From contig JAKABA010000169.1 in the NCBI GenBank assembly GCA_021802115.1, forward strand, positions 1 through 8,728: a stretch of 8,728 nucleotides of DNA, given 5' to 3'. This stretch comes from a bacterium (GTDB lineage Bacteria > Chloroflexota > Dormibacteria > UBA8260 > Bog-877). Of the stretch, positions 1 through 6,558 are shown piece by piece. The notes beneath the pieces were generated by a model that was not told the origin of the DNA, ran no database searches, and saw only the letters and a program-made list of their open reading frames with translations. A program made the translations under genes and the position numbers. Each line of letters begins with the position of its first letter. Positions within the stretch are counted from its first letter, which is position 1.

Positions 1-398
1 GAGGTGGTCTTGAAGTCGGCGCCCGGGTGCGCATACAGGCGCACCCGGTGCCCGCCTTGGGGCTCGGGCTCCAGCACCAGAACCTCCTCGGTCTCCCCTT
101 CGCCCACGAGGTAGACGAATTCGGTTGTGGGCCGGAAGGGATAGTCGGTGTCGTTCGCCCTGGTCTTGGCGACCCCGCTGGGGACCACGATAAGGAGTCC
201 CGGAAAGCGCTCGGAGAGCGCCTGTCGGCGGGCCTGGTGGAGGTCGAGGCCCGCAATCGGCCCGGGATCGGTGGCCCTGGGCTCCTCCCAACCCTGGACG
301 ATGAAGTCGAGCAGGGCCTGGGGGGGCTTACGGTCGTGCTTGGCCTGCGCCTTGGGATTCGAACCGGCGTCGGCGGACTTCCCCTCCTCACTGATCAT
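1..398 (-). CDS. pepP: Xaa-Pro aminopeptidase (aminopeptidase P), N-terminal part, cut by window edge
   Basis: This is the N-terminal 132 residues of an aminopeptidase P, a cytosolic metallopeptidase that removes the N-terminal residue from peptides with proline at position two. What is visible is the non-catalytic amino-terminal domain. After a variable hydrophilic leader (residues 1-27) comes a helix ending in GW, then RRQALSERFPG, LIVVPSGVAKTRANDTDYPF, RPTTEFVYLVGEGE and LVLEPE. The run with NDTDYPFRP and F.YL.G is the signature of this domain and is closest to the actinobacterial form. The dimetal catalytic pita-bread domain lies beyond the left edge and cannot be judged. The ATG at 396-398 is the first possible start because an in-frame TAG sits at 408-410. 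An AGGA stands seven bases before the ATG. It lies 44 bases downstream of the unrecognised gene at 443-892 and is probably co-transcribed with it. A C7 run (on this strand) at codons 24-26 is a possible frameshift-error site. Confidence 0.9.
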   Translation of the reverse strand, partial: MISEEGKSADAGSNPKAQAKHDRKPPQALLDFIVQGWEEPRATDPGPIAGLDLHQARRQALSERFPGLLIVVPSGVAKTRANDTDYPFRPTTEFVYLVGEGETEEVLVLEPEPQGGHRVRLYAHPGADFKTT

Positions 399-442
399 CG
401 CCCGATCCTACAGCAGCCGTCCTCGGCTGCGACCGCGGATGG

Positions 443-892
443 TCAGCCCCGGTCGCTGAGCCCCGAGCTGAGCTCCGGGACGCGGTCCGCGAGGCCGCTC
501 TCCGGCCAGCCCCCGCGGCGCCGGTACTCGAGGTCCAAAAGCAGGCTCAGCCGCTCCCGGGCCCCGCTCGGCAGGCGGCGTGAGCGCAGCTCAGCGACCG
601 TGCCGCGACGGCGGATCTCCTCGAAGGACCAGGAGTCAAAGGTCGCGGCCAACAGGATCAGCGCGGGGATCCGCAGCGGGGCCTTCAGGAAGGCCAGCCG
701 TGACATCGAAACCCCCACCAGACAGCCGTCGCTGGCCGGCCCCCGGCCATGCCAGCCCAGGTCCGCCCGCCGCAGCGGAAGCCCGGCTGCGAGATGGGCC
801 CGGGCACGGTCCAGGGACTCTTCGGGAAGGGCCCTAAGGGCGTGCAGCAGCCTCAGGTCGTGTGCCTCTAGCGGGACCGCGGATTCAGCCAT
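443..892 (-). CDS. Uncharacterised 149-residue protein upstream of pepP
   Basis: I do not recognise this protein. It is 149 residues, rich in Leu, Arg and Ala, and probably a soluble, largely helical cytosolic protein. The only markedly hydrophobic run (LRIPALILLAATF, about residues 73-85) is too short for a confident membrane segment. The segment DGCLVGVSMSRLAFLKAP followed by SWSFEEIRRRGTVAELRSRR looks like a folded core, with a charged helix and LSLLLDLEYRRRG towards the C-terminus. No metal-binding or nucleotide-binding motif is evident. Coding status rests on strong G/C bias at third positions on this strand, a sensible amino-acid mix, and a position 44 bases before pepP in the same direction. 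The ATG at 890-892 follows a GTTGGGAA sequence, a close-set ribosome-binding candidate, so the start is only moderately certain. It may share an operon and a function with the peptidase, but that is inference. Confidence 0.65.
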   Translation of the reverse strand: MAESAVPLEAHDLRLLHALRALPEESLDRARAHLAAGLPLRRADLGWHGRGPASDGCLVGVSMSRLAFLKAPLRIPALILLAATFDSWSFEEIRRRGTVAELRSRRLPSGARERLSLLLDLEYRRRGGWPESGLADRVPELSSGLSDRG

Positions 893-1063
893 TTCCCAAC
901 ATGATCCATGTGAGCTCGACCTGTCCAGATCTTAGCTCCACGCGAGCTCGGGAGTGGTGGAGGTCCCGGCCGCGGGGCGCTCGCCACGCCCAACCGGGGG
1001 TCTTGCCGAGGTCCATCGCGCTCCGGTTGGCGGAGACTGCCGGGAGATCGCTAAGTTGTCCCC
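893..1063. promoter_or_regulatory. Divergent intergenic region between the pepP unit and the glgP operon
   Basis: This 171-base spacer separates two divergently transcribed units and must hold promoters for both. It contains two copies of GAGCTCG, at 912-918 and 944-950, 32 bases (about three helical turns) apart. The second is part of the perfect palindrome CGAGCTCG at 943-950. Between them on the minus strand lies TAAGAT (934-929), a possible -10 for the gene at 443-892, without a convincing -35. The plus-strand promoter candidate is listed separately. The operator reading of the GAGCTCG pair is speculative. No gene was found here. Confidence 0.4.
1027..1063 (+). promoter_or_regulatory. Candidate leaderless promoter for glgP
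   Basis: TTGGCG at 1027-1032 matches the -35 consensus at four of six positions. TAAGTT at 1052-1057 could serve as the -10, with a 19-base spacer. A transcript starting six to seven bases after the -10 would begin at or next to the GTG start at 1064, giving a leaderless mRNA. This fits the absence of a usable Shine-Dalgarno sequence: the nearest purine run, GGGAG at 1042-1046, is 17 bases away. The match is weak and the call is inferential. Confidence 0.3.
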
Positions 1064-3385
1064 GTGCGCGCACTGGAACGCTTTGAGGTGGCGGTGGGGG
1101 CCGAGGAGGCCGAGCCGGTCCAGCCGGACGCCATGCCCCAGGTCGCCTACTTCTCACCCGAATTCGGAGTCACCGCCGGTGTCCCCCAGTACTCGGGCGG
1201 CCTGGGGGTGCTCGCCGGCGACTACCTGCGGGTCTGCGCCGATGAGGGCCGCCCGCTGCTCGGGGTCGGTCTCTTCTATCACTACGGGTACTTCCGCCAG
1301 CATCTGGATGGGGAGGGGTGGCAGCAGGAGAGCTACCGCGAGCTCAACCCCGAGCAGATGGGCCTCACCTCGGTCTCGGACAGTGCCATCGAGCTGCCGC
1401 TGGGGGACCGGACGCTGAGGGCGATGGTCTGGCGTCAACAGGTGGGGTCAGTGCCCCTCTACCTCCTGGACACCAGCTCGGCGCCCAACGATCCCGATCT
1501 GGTCTCGGTCACAGACCGCCTCTACGGAGGCGAACTTGAGCATCGCCTCCAGCAGGAGATCCTGCTCGGGATGGGGGGCATCCGGGCGCTGGCACTGGCC
1601 GGCGAGAGCCCGACTCTGTTCCACAGCAACGAGGGGCACGCGGGCTTTCTGGCCCTGGAGCGCATCCGGCACCTGGTGGCACAGCACGGGCTCACCTTCG
1701 CGGAGGCGATCGAGGCGGCTCGCGCCGCCACCGTCTTCACCACCCACACCCCGGTCCCGGCCGGCATCGACCGCTTTCCCATCGAGCTGATGGGTCGGTA
1801 CTTCCACCGGTATTGCGACGAGATGGGGATCGGCCTGGCGACCCTCATGGAGCTAGGGCACTTCCCCGGGGAGCCGACCGACGCCCCCTTCAACATGGCG
1901 GTGCTGGGACTGCGCATGTCGGGCCACGCCAACGCGGTCTCCCACCTGCATCGCCGGGTCAGCCAGGCCATGTTCCACGGGCTGTGGCCGGAGCTGTTCG
2001 AGAGCGAGGTCCCCATCCAGGCGGTAACCAACGGTGTGCACGCCCGCCAGTGGGTGGCTCCCGAGATGGGCCATCTCCTGGACCGCCATCTGGGACCACG
2101 TTGGGATGTCCACAATGGGGCGCGCTGGGACCGGCTGCAGGCCGTCTCCCCCGAGGAGGTCTGGGAGGCTAGAGCAGCCGGTCGAAGGCGCCTGCTCGCC
2201 GGGGTCCGCAGCCGGCTCCGGGCGGCGGAGGTCGCCCGCGGCGTTCCCCCCGAGGAGCTGAGCTGGACCGACCACGTGCTCCGCGAGGATGCGCTGACCA
2301 TCGGCTTTGCCCGCCGGGTCGCCGAGTACAAACGGGGGGCGCTGCTCTTCCATCAGCCGGAGCGGCTGAAGGCCCTCCTTTTGGATCCGCGCAGGCCGGT
2401 GCAGCTGGTCATCGCCGGCAAGGCCCATCCCCAGGACGAGCAGGGCAAGCACATCATCCAGGCGCTCTCCCGAGCTGCCCGGGATCCCGAGTTGAGGGGG
2501 CATCTGGTCTTCATCGAGGACTACGACATCGATGTGGGGAGGATGCTCTACCAGGGCTCGGACGTCTGGCTGAACACCCCGCGCCGGCCGATGGAAGCGT
2601 GCGGAACCTCGGGCCAGAAGGCCGCCCTGAGCGGGGCGCTCAACTGCTCGATCCTGGATGGTTGGTGGGACGAGTGTTTCCGGAACGACAACGGCTTTGC
2701 AATCCCCTCCTTCGAAGAGGTCGGCGACCTGGGCGAGCGCGACCGCCTGGAGGCCGAGGCCCTCTTCGAGATCCTGGAGCAGAAGGTGGTTCCGACCTTC
2801 TTTGAGCGCGGCGCATCCGGCGTCCCCGAGCGCTGGCTGGAGATGGTGAAGCGCTCGCTGCAGACGGTCATCCCCCGGGTTCTCGGTTCGCGCATGGTCG
2901 CCGACTACGTCCGGCTCATGTACCAGCCGGCCGCGGCCGCCGCGGCTTTGGCGGGCGTCGATGACCACCAGGGCGCCCGCCAGGCGGTCGCCTTCTCCGC
3001 CCAGGTTAGGGAATGCTGGCCGCGAGTCCGGGCGACCGCCCGGGGCATCCCTCCGCAGGGGCTGGCCCGGGGCCTGAACTACGGTGACGAGCGCGTGGTG
3101 GAGGCGCTGGTCGAACTCGATGGTTTGCTCCCTCACCAGGTGGAGGTGCACCTCCTCCACGGACCGGTCACCGCCGACGGTCAGCTGGTGGCGCCCCTCA
3201 CCGAGGTCATGGAGGTGGACGAGCTGACCTCCAACGGACATCACCGGTATGTTGGGCGAATGGCTCTCGCCACCCGCGGTCCCTACGGCTTCACGGTGCG
3301 GGTGATGCCCCGGCGGCTCAATCGCGACGCCCCCCCGCCGGAGATCCCGGTGACCTTCGCTGAGCCCCAGCGCTTCCTGCGGTGA
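1064..3385 (+). CDS. glgP: Alpha-glucan (glycogen) phosphorylase, GT35, short form
   Basis: This cytosolic enzyme phosphorolyses alpha-1,4-glucan (glycogen) from the non-reducing end to give glucose-1-phosphate, using pyridoxal phosphate (PLP). Key GT35 elements are in order: YFSPEFGV (29-36), YSGGLGVLAGD (43-53), FHSNEGHAG (H187, H192), THTPVPAG with the catalytic-loop histidine H228, TNGVH (322-326), RRVAEYKR with the phosphate-binding pair R418/K423 (rabbit R569/K574), and EACGTSGQK with PLP lysine K519 (rabbit K680). The DGWWDE after it marks the bacterial TIGR02094-type glucan phosphorylase. At 773 residues it has only about 26 residues before YFSPEF, so the N-terminal DUF3417 domain of many longer homologues is absent. 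The roughly 150-residue C-terminal tail with a beta-rich G.YGFTVRVMP end is typical. The GTG at 1064 is chosen as the first start; ATG 1133-1135 (M24) is an alternative just before the conserved core. Its stop overlaps the next start (GTGA, 3382-3385), implying translational coupling. Confidence 0.95.
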   Translation: MRALERFEVAVGAEEAEPVQPDAMPQVAYFSPEFGVTAGVPQYSGGLGVLAGDYLRVCADEGRPLLGVGLFYHYGYFRQHLDGEGWQQESYRELNPEQMGLTSVSDSAIELPLGDRTLRAMVWRQQVGSVPLYLLDTSSAPNDPDLVSVTDRLYGGELEHRLQQEILLGMGGIRALALAGESPTLFHSNEGHAGFLALERIRHLVAQHGLTFAEAIEAARAATVFTTHTPVPAGIDRFPIELMGRYFHRYCDEMGIGLATLMELGHFPGEPTDAPFNMAVLGLRMSGHANAVSHLHRRVSQAMFHGLWPELFESEVPIQAVTNGVHARQWVAPEMGHLLDRHLGPRWDVHNGARWDRLQAVSPEEVWEARAAGRRRLLAGVRSRLRAAEVARGVPPEELSWTDHVLREDALTIGFARRVAEYKRGALLFHQPERLKALLLDPRRPVQLVIAGKAHPQDEQGKHIIQALSRAARDPELRGHLVFIEDYDIDVGRMLYQGSDVWLNTPRRPMEACGTSGQKAALSGALNCSILDGWWDECFRNDNGFAIPSFEEVGDLGERDRLEAEALFEILEQKVVPTFFERGASGVPERWLEMVKRSLQTVIPRVLGSRMVADYVRLMYQPAAAAAALAGVDDHQGARQAVAFSAQVRECWPRVRATARGIPPQGLARGLNYGDERVVEALVELDGLLPHQVEVHLLHGPVTADGQLVAPLTEVMEVDELTSNGHHRYVGRMALATRGPYGFTVRVMPRRLNRDAPPPEIPVTFAEPQRFLR

Positions 3386-5091
3386 GCCCGGGGGGGGAAG
3401 GGTTGCCGGGCTGGGGAGGAGCTGCGCCGATCGCCGTTCCCCCGAGCCGCGACGAGGTCGAGCTCTACACTCGGACCTTCCAGACGTTGCTGCGGTCCTC
3501 TGGCGAGGTGCCCCTGCGGGCTCTGGAACGCGTTCATCTGGGGATGCGCTCCTCGCTCCACCCGCTGGGAGAGGCCAAGGTCGTGGATGGGGGAGCTTTG
3601 CTGTATTCCCTGCATCGGCTGCCGCCGGTCACCGCCTGGTTGCGGCGGGTGCTGCTCGGCCAGTCGCCGGATCAGCTGCTGCGAGCCGGCAGTGGTTGGG
3701 AGCCGGTGACCGCTCCGGGTCGGCGGCGGCGCTGGTGGTGGGACCAGGGATCGGGCACCCTTGCGGTCGCCCTGGCCAGCAGCTCCGACCTCGACGACCT
3801 GGTGCCGACGCTGGTGGCTCTCCAGATCGAGTGGAACAAGGCTCATCGTCTGCTCTCGGGGCCCGAGCCTGCGGGAGCCGATGCCCGCGGCCGCCTGGGC
3901 ATTGGGCCCGACGACTGGGCCCGGCTCGAGGCGCTGTTCGCAGGTGGGCTGGGTGGATTCCTGGAGACCGTCTCCACCCGGGCGATGGACCTGCGGGTCC
4001 GGCTGCTCGGGGGTTCCCAGGTGGGCTTCGCCCGGGCGACCAGGGAGTGGTGGGGGCCGATCGGGGAGGTGCTGACCCGGGAGGGGCTGCGCGACCGACC
4101 GGTGCACTTCGTCAGCAGCAACGCGCACTGTCTGGTCAACCTGCTCTCGGGGGTCGCGCGCCGGCGCCAGGCTGAGGTGATGCGCTGGGCCGAGGAGTCG
4201 CGGCAGCCCGAGCTCCAAGTGCTGCTGCGCCGGCGCCAGCGGAGCGAGCAGATCTCGGAGGAGAACTTCCTCTACTACGCGGCCCGCCTGTGGTTCGACG
4301 CCCACCCCAAGGCTCGGGCCGCCCGCACCAAGGAGGAGAGTCAGGAGGGGATCCACCACATCGAGGCGCGATCGGGCACCGATGTCGCCGCCCAGGTCAT
4401 GGTGCTGGATCAACTCCGCCCCGACCAGCTGGATCCGAGGCTCGGCGAGGTGGACCACCAGGCGCTGGCGGCAGCTCCCGAGGTGATCATCAACATCCAG
4501 TACCCGCTGGGGCTCGGCGCGTACCACATCCTGCGTCAGGTGATGGAGGCGACCGACCGGGTCGCCGGTGTCTACATCCTGGGCAAGGCCGCCACCTTGA
4601 ACGCCGATGTCGGGGACGTCATGATCTCGGATGTGATTCACGACGAGCACAGCGGGAACACCTACTGGCTGGACAACTGCTTCAGCTTCGCCGAGGTCGC
4701 GCCCTTTGTGACCTCGCGGTCGGTGCTGGACCGCCAGCGCGCGGTCTCGGTGCGCAGCACCTTCCTGCAGAACCGCGCCTATCTGGACTTCTACTATCGC
4801 GACGCCTACACCGTGGTGGAGATGGAGGCGGGCCCCTACCTCGGGGCCGTCTACGAGGCGGGCGACTCCTCCCGTTACCCCACCGGCAGCCAGGTGGACC
4901 TCACCCGCCCTGCGATGGAGGTCGGTCTGATCCACTACGCGTCCGACACCCCCTACACCCAGGCCCGCACCCTCGGGGCCCGGGGGCTGCAGTTCGAGGG
5001 GATGGAGGGAACCTACGCCGGGGCGCTGGCGATCGCGGCCCGGATCCTGCAGCGGGCGGGGGCCGTGCGGGCTCCCCGGAACGATCAGTGA
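3382..5091 (+). CDS. Two-domain protein with C-terminal nucleoside phosphorylase-superfamily domain, function unknown
   Basis: This 569-residue protein belongs, from memory, to an uncharacterised bacterial family (possibly the one labelled DUF6909; not verifiable here). The N-terminal half (about 22-320) is helical and carries the striking VHFVSSNAHCLVNLLSG at 241-257. The C-terminal half (about 365-565) has features of the nucleoside phosphorylase I fold: a parallel-strand opening VIINIQYPLGLGAY (368-381), GVYILGKAATLNADVGDVMI (396-415, like the GD(V/I) strand of the family), TVVEMEAGPYLGA (477-489) matching the ribose-binding VEMEA motif (E482, equivalent to E. coli PNP Glu181), and YASDTP with D522 where the catalytic Asp of the SD motif would lie. 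It probably cleaves or binds a nucleoside-like glycosidic bond, with substrate unknown. AMP nucleosidase is an alternative two-domain relative, but its signature is not seen. The GTG at 3382 overlaps the glgP stop and the gene's own stop overlaps the next GTG, so it is translationally coupled on both sides. A G7 run (3390-3396) sits at codons 3-5. Confidence 0.8.
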   Translation: MSPGGEGLPGWGGAAPIAVPPSRDEVELYTRTFQTLLRSSGEVPLRALERVHLGMRSSLHPLGEAKVVDGGALLYSLHRLPPVTAWLRRVLLGQSPDQLLRAGSGWEPVTAPGRRRRWWWDQGSGTLAVALASSSDLDDLVPTLVALQIEWNKAHRLLSGPEPAGADARGRLGIGPDDWARLEALFAGGLGGFLETVSTRAMDLRVRLLGGSQVGFARATREWWGPIGEVLTREGLRDRPVHFVSSNAHCLVNLLSGVARRRQAEVMRWAEESRQPELQVLLRRRQRSEQISEENFLYYAARLWFDAHPKARAARTKEESQEGIHHIEARSGTDVAAQVMVLDQLRPDQLDPRLGEVDHQALAAAPEVIINIQYPLGLGAYHILRQVMEATDRVAGVYILGKAATLNADVGDVMISDVIHDEHSGNTYWLDNCFSFAEVAPFVTSRSVLDRQRAVSVRSTFLQNRAYLDFYYRDAYTVVEMEAGPYLGAVYEAGDSSRYPTGSQVDLTRPAMEVGLIHYASDTPYTQARTLGARGLQFEGMEGTYAGALAIAARILQRAGAVRAPRNDQ

Positions 5092-5438
5092 GCGGACTGG
5101 CCAGGGAGCGTTGCCAGGCCTGCGCGGCCGGCACGCCTCCCCTGCCCGAGGCCGAAATCGCCCAGCTGATGGGGCAGGTGGCGCCCGCCTGGACCAGGTC
5201 GGGTCCTGGCCTGCGGCGCCACCAGCGCACCAGCGACTTCGCCGAGGCATTCGGTCTGGCGACCAGGATCGCGCTCCTGGCGGAGCGCGAGGGCCATCAC
5301 CCGGAGCTGCGGGTGGGCTGGGGGTACCTGGAGGTGGAGCTGACCACCCACGCCGCGGGCGGAGTGACCCGCAACGACTTCATCATGGCCGCCAAGATTG
5401 ATCGGCTGCTGGAGCCCTCCTCGGGTGACCGGGCCTAG
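5088..5438 (+). CDS. Pterin-4a-carbinolamine dehydratase (4a-hydroxytetrahydrobiopterin dehydratase)
   Basis: This is a 116-residue PCD/DCoH-like protein of normal family length. The enzyme (PhhB in bacteria with phenylalanine hydroxylase) dehydrates 4a-hydroxy-tetrahydropterin during cofactor recycling. The N-terminus shows the frequent CQAC..GTPPL pattern (C9, C12) before E.A.LM. The core EGHHPELRVGWGYLEVEL has the conserved HHP (H70, H71). It is followed by THAAGGVTRNDF, with the third active-site histidine H88 and the D97 and A101-AKID end. All three catalytic histidines (human H61, H62, H79 equivalents) are therefore present, so activity is expected. The start is GTG 5088, overlapping the preceding stop (GTGA, 5088-5091). 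No aromatic amino acid hydroxylase is visible, so a role outside phenylalanine hydroxylation is possible; related folds act in molybdopterin or carboxysome contexts. The TAG stop is in the same frame as the next gene, 45 bases upstream of it. Confidence 0.93.
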   Translation: MSGLARERCQACAAGTPPLPEAEIAQLMGQVAPAWTRSGPGLRRHQRTSDFAEAFGLATRIALLAEREGHHPELRVGWGYLEVELTTHAAGGVTRNDFIMAAKIDRLLEPSSGDRA

Positions 5439-5483
5439 GCGGCGGCACCGGGCGGCGCACGCTCCGGGGCTCCGCCGCAGGGA

Positions 5484-6368
5484 GTGAGCGCCAGCGCGGT
5501 TCTGATCAACCCGGCGCGCGTCCCTCAGCACCTCGGACTGCGCCCCCGCCTCCAGCAGTTGCTGTGGGATGCGGGCTGGGCGGCTCCCGTCTTCGTCGAG
5601 ACCGATCCCTTGGGGGGCGAGCGGGAGGGACTCCAACGGGTGCTCCAGGAGGGCGTCGAGGTCCTCTTCGCGTGCGGCGGCGATGGGACGGTTGCCAGCG
5701 CCGTGCGCGCCCTGGCGATGCACCCCGACGTCGCCCTGGCGGTGGTGCCCCTGGGCAGCGGCAACCTGCTGGCGCGCAACCTGGGCCTGCCGCTGGACCC
5801 GATCGCGGCGATTCAGGCGGCGATCACAGGGACGCGCCGCCGCATCGATCTCGGCGAGGTCGATGGGATCCGCTTCTGCGTCGCGGCGGGGATGGGACTG
5901 GACGCCCAGATGCTGGCCGACGCCCCCCGGCTGGCCAAGCGCGCGCTGGGCTGGTTGGCCTACGTCCCGTCGGTCTTGCGCCACCTGCCCGAAGCGGGCT
6001 TCACAGTCGAGCTGAGCGTGGACGGCGGGGCTCCGCTGCTGCGCCGCGCCCGGTCTGTCCTGGTCGCCAACGTGGGCACCCTGCCTGGGGGGCTGACGCT
6101 GCTGCCGGCCGCCGCCGCCGACGATGGCCAGCTGGACGTGATCCTGATCGCCTCCCGGCGCCCCCTGGACCTGGCCAGGATCGGGTGGAGGGTGGGTGTG
6201 CGACATCCCGGCGGCATGGGGCTGGAGTCGCTCGTGGGCCGAAAGATCCAGATAGTCACCGACCTGCCCCGACCGCGCGAGGCCGACGGCGAGCCCTTGG
6301 CGCCCGCCTCGGTGATGGAGGCGAGGGTGCTGCCGGAGGCGCTCCTGGTGTGCGTGGCCGCGGCCTGA
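5484..6368 (+). CDS. Diacylglycerol/sphingosine kinase-family lipid kinase
   Basis: This 294-residue soluble kinase of the DAGK_cat/LCB5 type phosphorylates a lipid hydroxyl with ATP, probably a diacylglycerol or related lipid at the membrane surface. Motifs in order: VLINPA (6-11), the nucleotide-binding CGGDGTVASAV (64-74, D67), VPLGSGNLLARNLGLP (88-103) and RRRIDLGEVDG in the second beta-rich domain. GMGLDAQML and VANVGTLPGG follow, then DDGQLDVILIA, and the C-terminal EADGEPL motif (D in the lipid-kinase acidic site). The GSGNLLARNLGLP form is common in high-GC actinobacterial relatives. The start is the first possible one: after the in-frame PCD stop (TAG 5436-5438), fifteen codons contain no other ATG, GTG or TTG before GTG 5484. 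The purine run GGGAG abuts the start and is too close for an ordinary Shine-Dalgarno, so reinitiation from the upstream gene may help. It is the last gene of the central operon. Confidence 0.93.
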   Translation: MSASAVLINPARVPQHLGLRPRLQQLLWDAGWAAPVFVETDPLGGEREGLQRVLQEGVEVLFACGGDGTVASAVRALAMHPDVALAVVPLGSGNLLARNLGLPLDPIAAIQAAITGTRRRIDLGEVDGIRFCVAAGMGLDAQMLADAPRLAKRALGWLAYVPSVLRHLPEAGFTVELSVDGGAPLLRRARSVLVANVGTLPGGLTLLPAAAADDGQLDVILIASRRPLDLARIGWRVGVRHPGGMGLESLVGRKIQIVTDLPRPREADGEPLAPASVMEARVLPEALLVCVAAA

Positions 6369-6558
6369 TCTCGTCCTTCTCGTCACCTCCGCGCGGCCGG
6401 CGGAGGGCCGCTGGGTAGGGTCACGCCCGGCCCCGCCGAGGTCCCGAAGCCCGGTCGCTGCTCCAGGACCGGCCGAGCTCGGCGAGGTCAGTCCGGATCG
6501 CGGTCGCAGCGGGCCGGGGCCGTTCGGAGACCGAGCCACCGCCGCCGGCGTCGCTGGG
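6369..6558. terminator. Convergent spacer with GC-rich hairpins; possible termination region
   Basis: This 190-base region lies between the lipid kinase stop and the glcF stop, which converge. It contains a perfect 7-base-pair hairpin, CCTCCGC (6386-6392) and GCGGAGG (6400-6406), with a 7-base loop. A second 6-bp hairpin, CCGGTC/GACCGG (6451-6456 and 6467-6472), is followed directly by the palindrome GCCGAGCTCGGC (6472-6483). A weak CGGTC/GACCG pairing spans 6501-6533. None has a T-tract on either strand, so ordinary intrinsic termination is not shown; in GC-rich genomes T-less hairpins or Rho may serve. No gene or RNA was recognised here. Confidence 0.4.

Noticed and set aside
27..935. Long open frame on the plus strand opposite pepP and its upstream gene
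   Set aside because: The minus strand encodes a clear aminopeptidase P domain over part of it. The plus-strand translation is an Arg/Ser-rich low-complexity product typical of antisense frames in GC-rich DNA.
3382..5091. AMP nucleosidase (Amn) as the identity of the 569-residue protein
   Set aside because: Two-domain layout and PNP-like C-terminus are similar, but the N-terminal half with VHFVSSNAHCLVN does not look like the Amn N-terminal domain as I know it, so the specific name was not used.
3283..5250. A 655-residue open frame on the minus strand opposite the nucleoside phosphorylase-like gene
   Set aside because: It has no recognisable motif and is rich in His, Gly, Arg and Gln. It is fully antisense to a gene with clear family features and overlapped neighbours.
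5085..6539. A 484-residue minus-strand open frame opposite PCD and the lipid kinase
   Set aside because: It runs antisense to two clearly identified genes and has a composition typical of shadow frames.
6369..6558. Possible small RNA gene (tRNA or SRP-like) in the convergent spacer
   Set aside because: No cloverleaf, no conserved SRP loop and no promoter were found; only short GC hairpins are seen.
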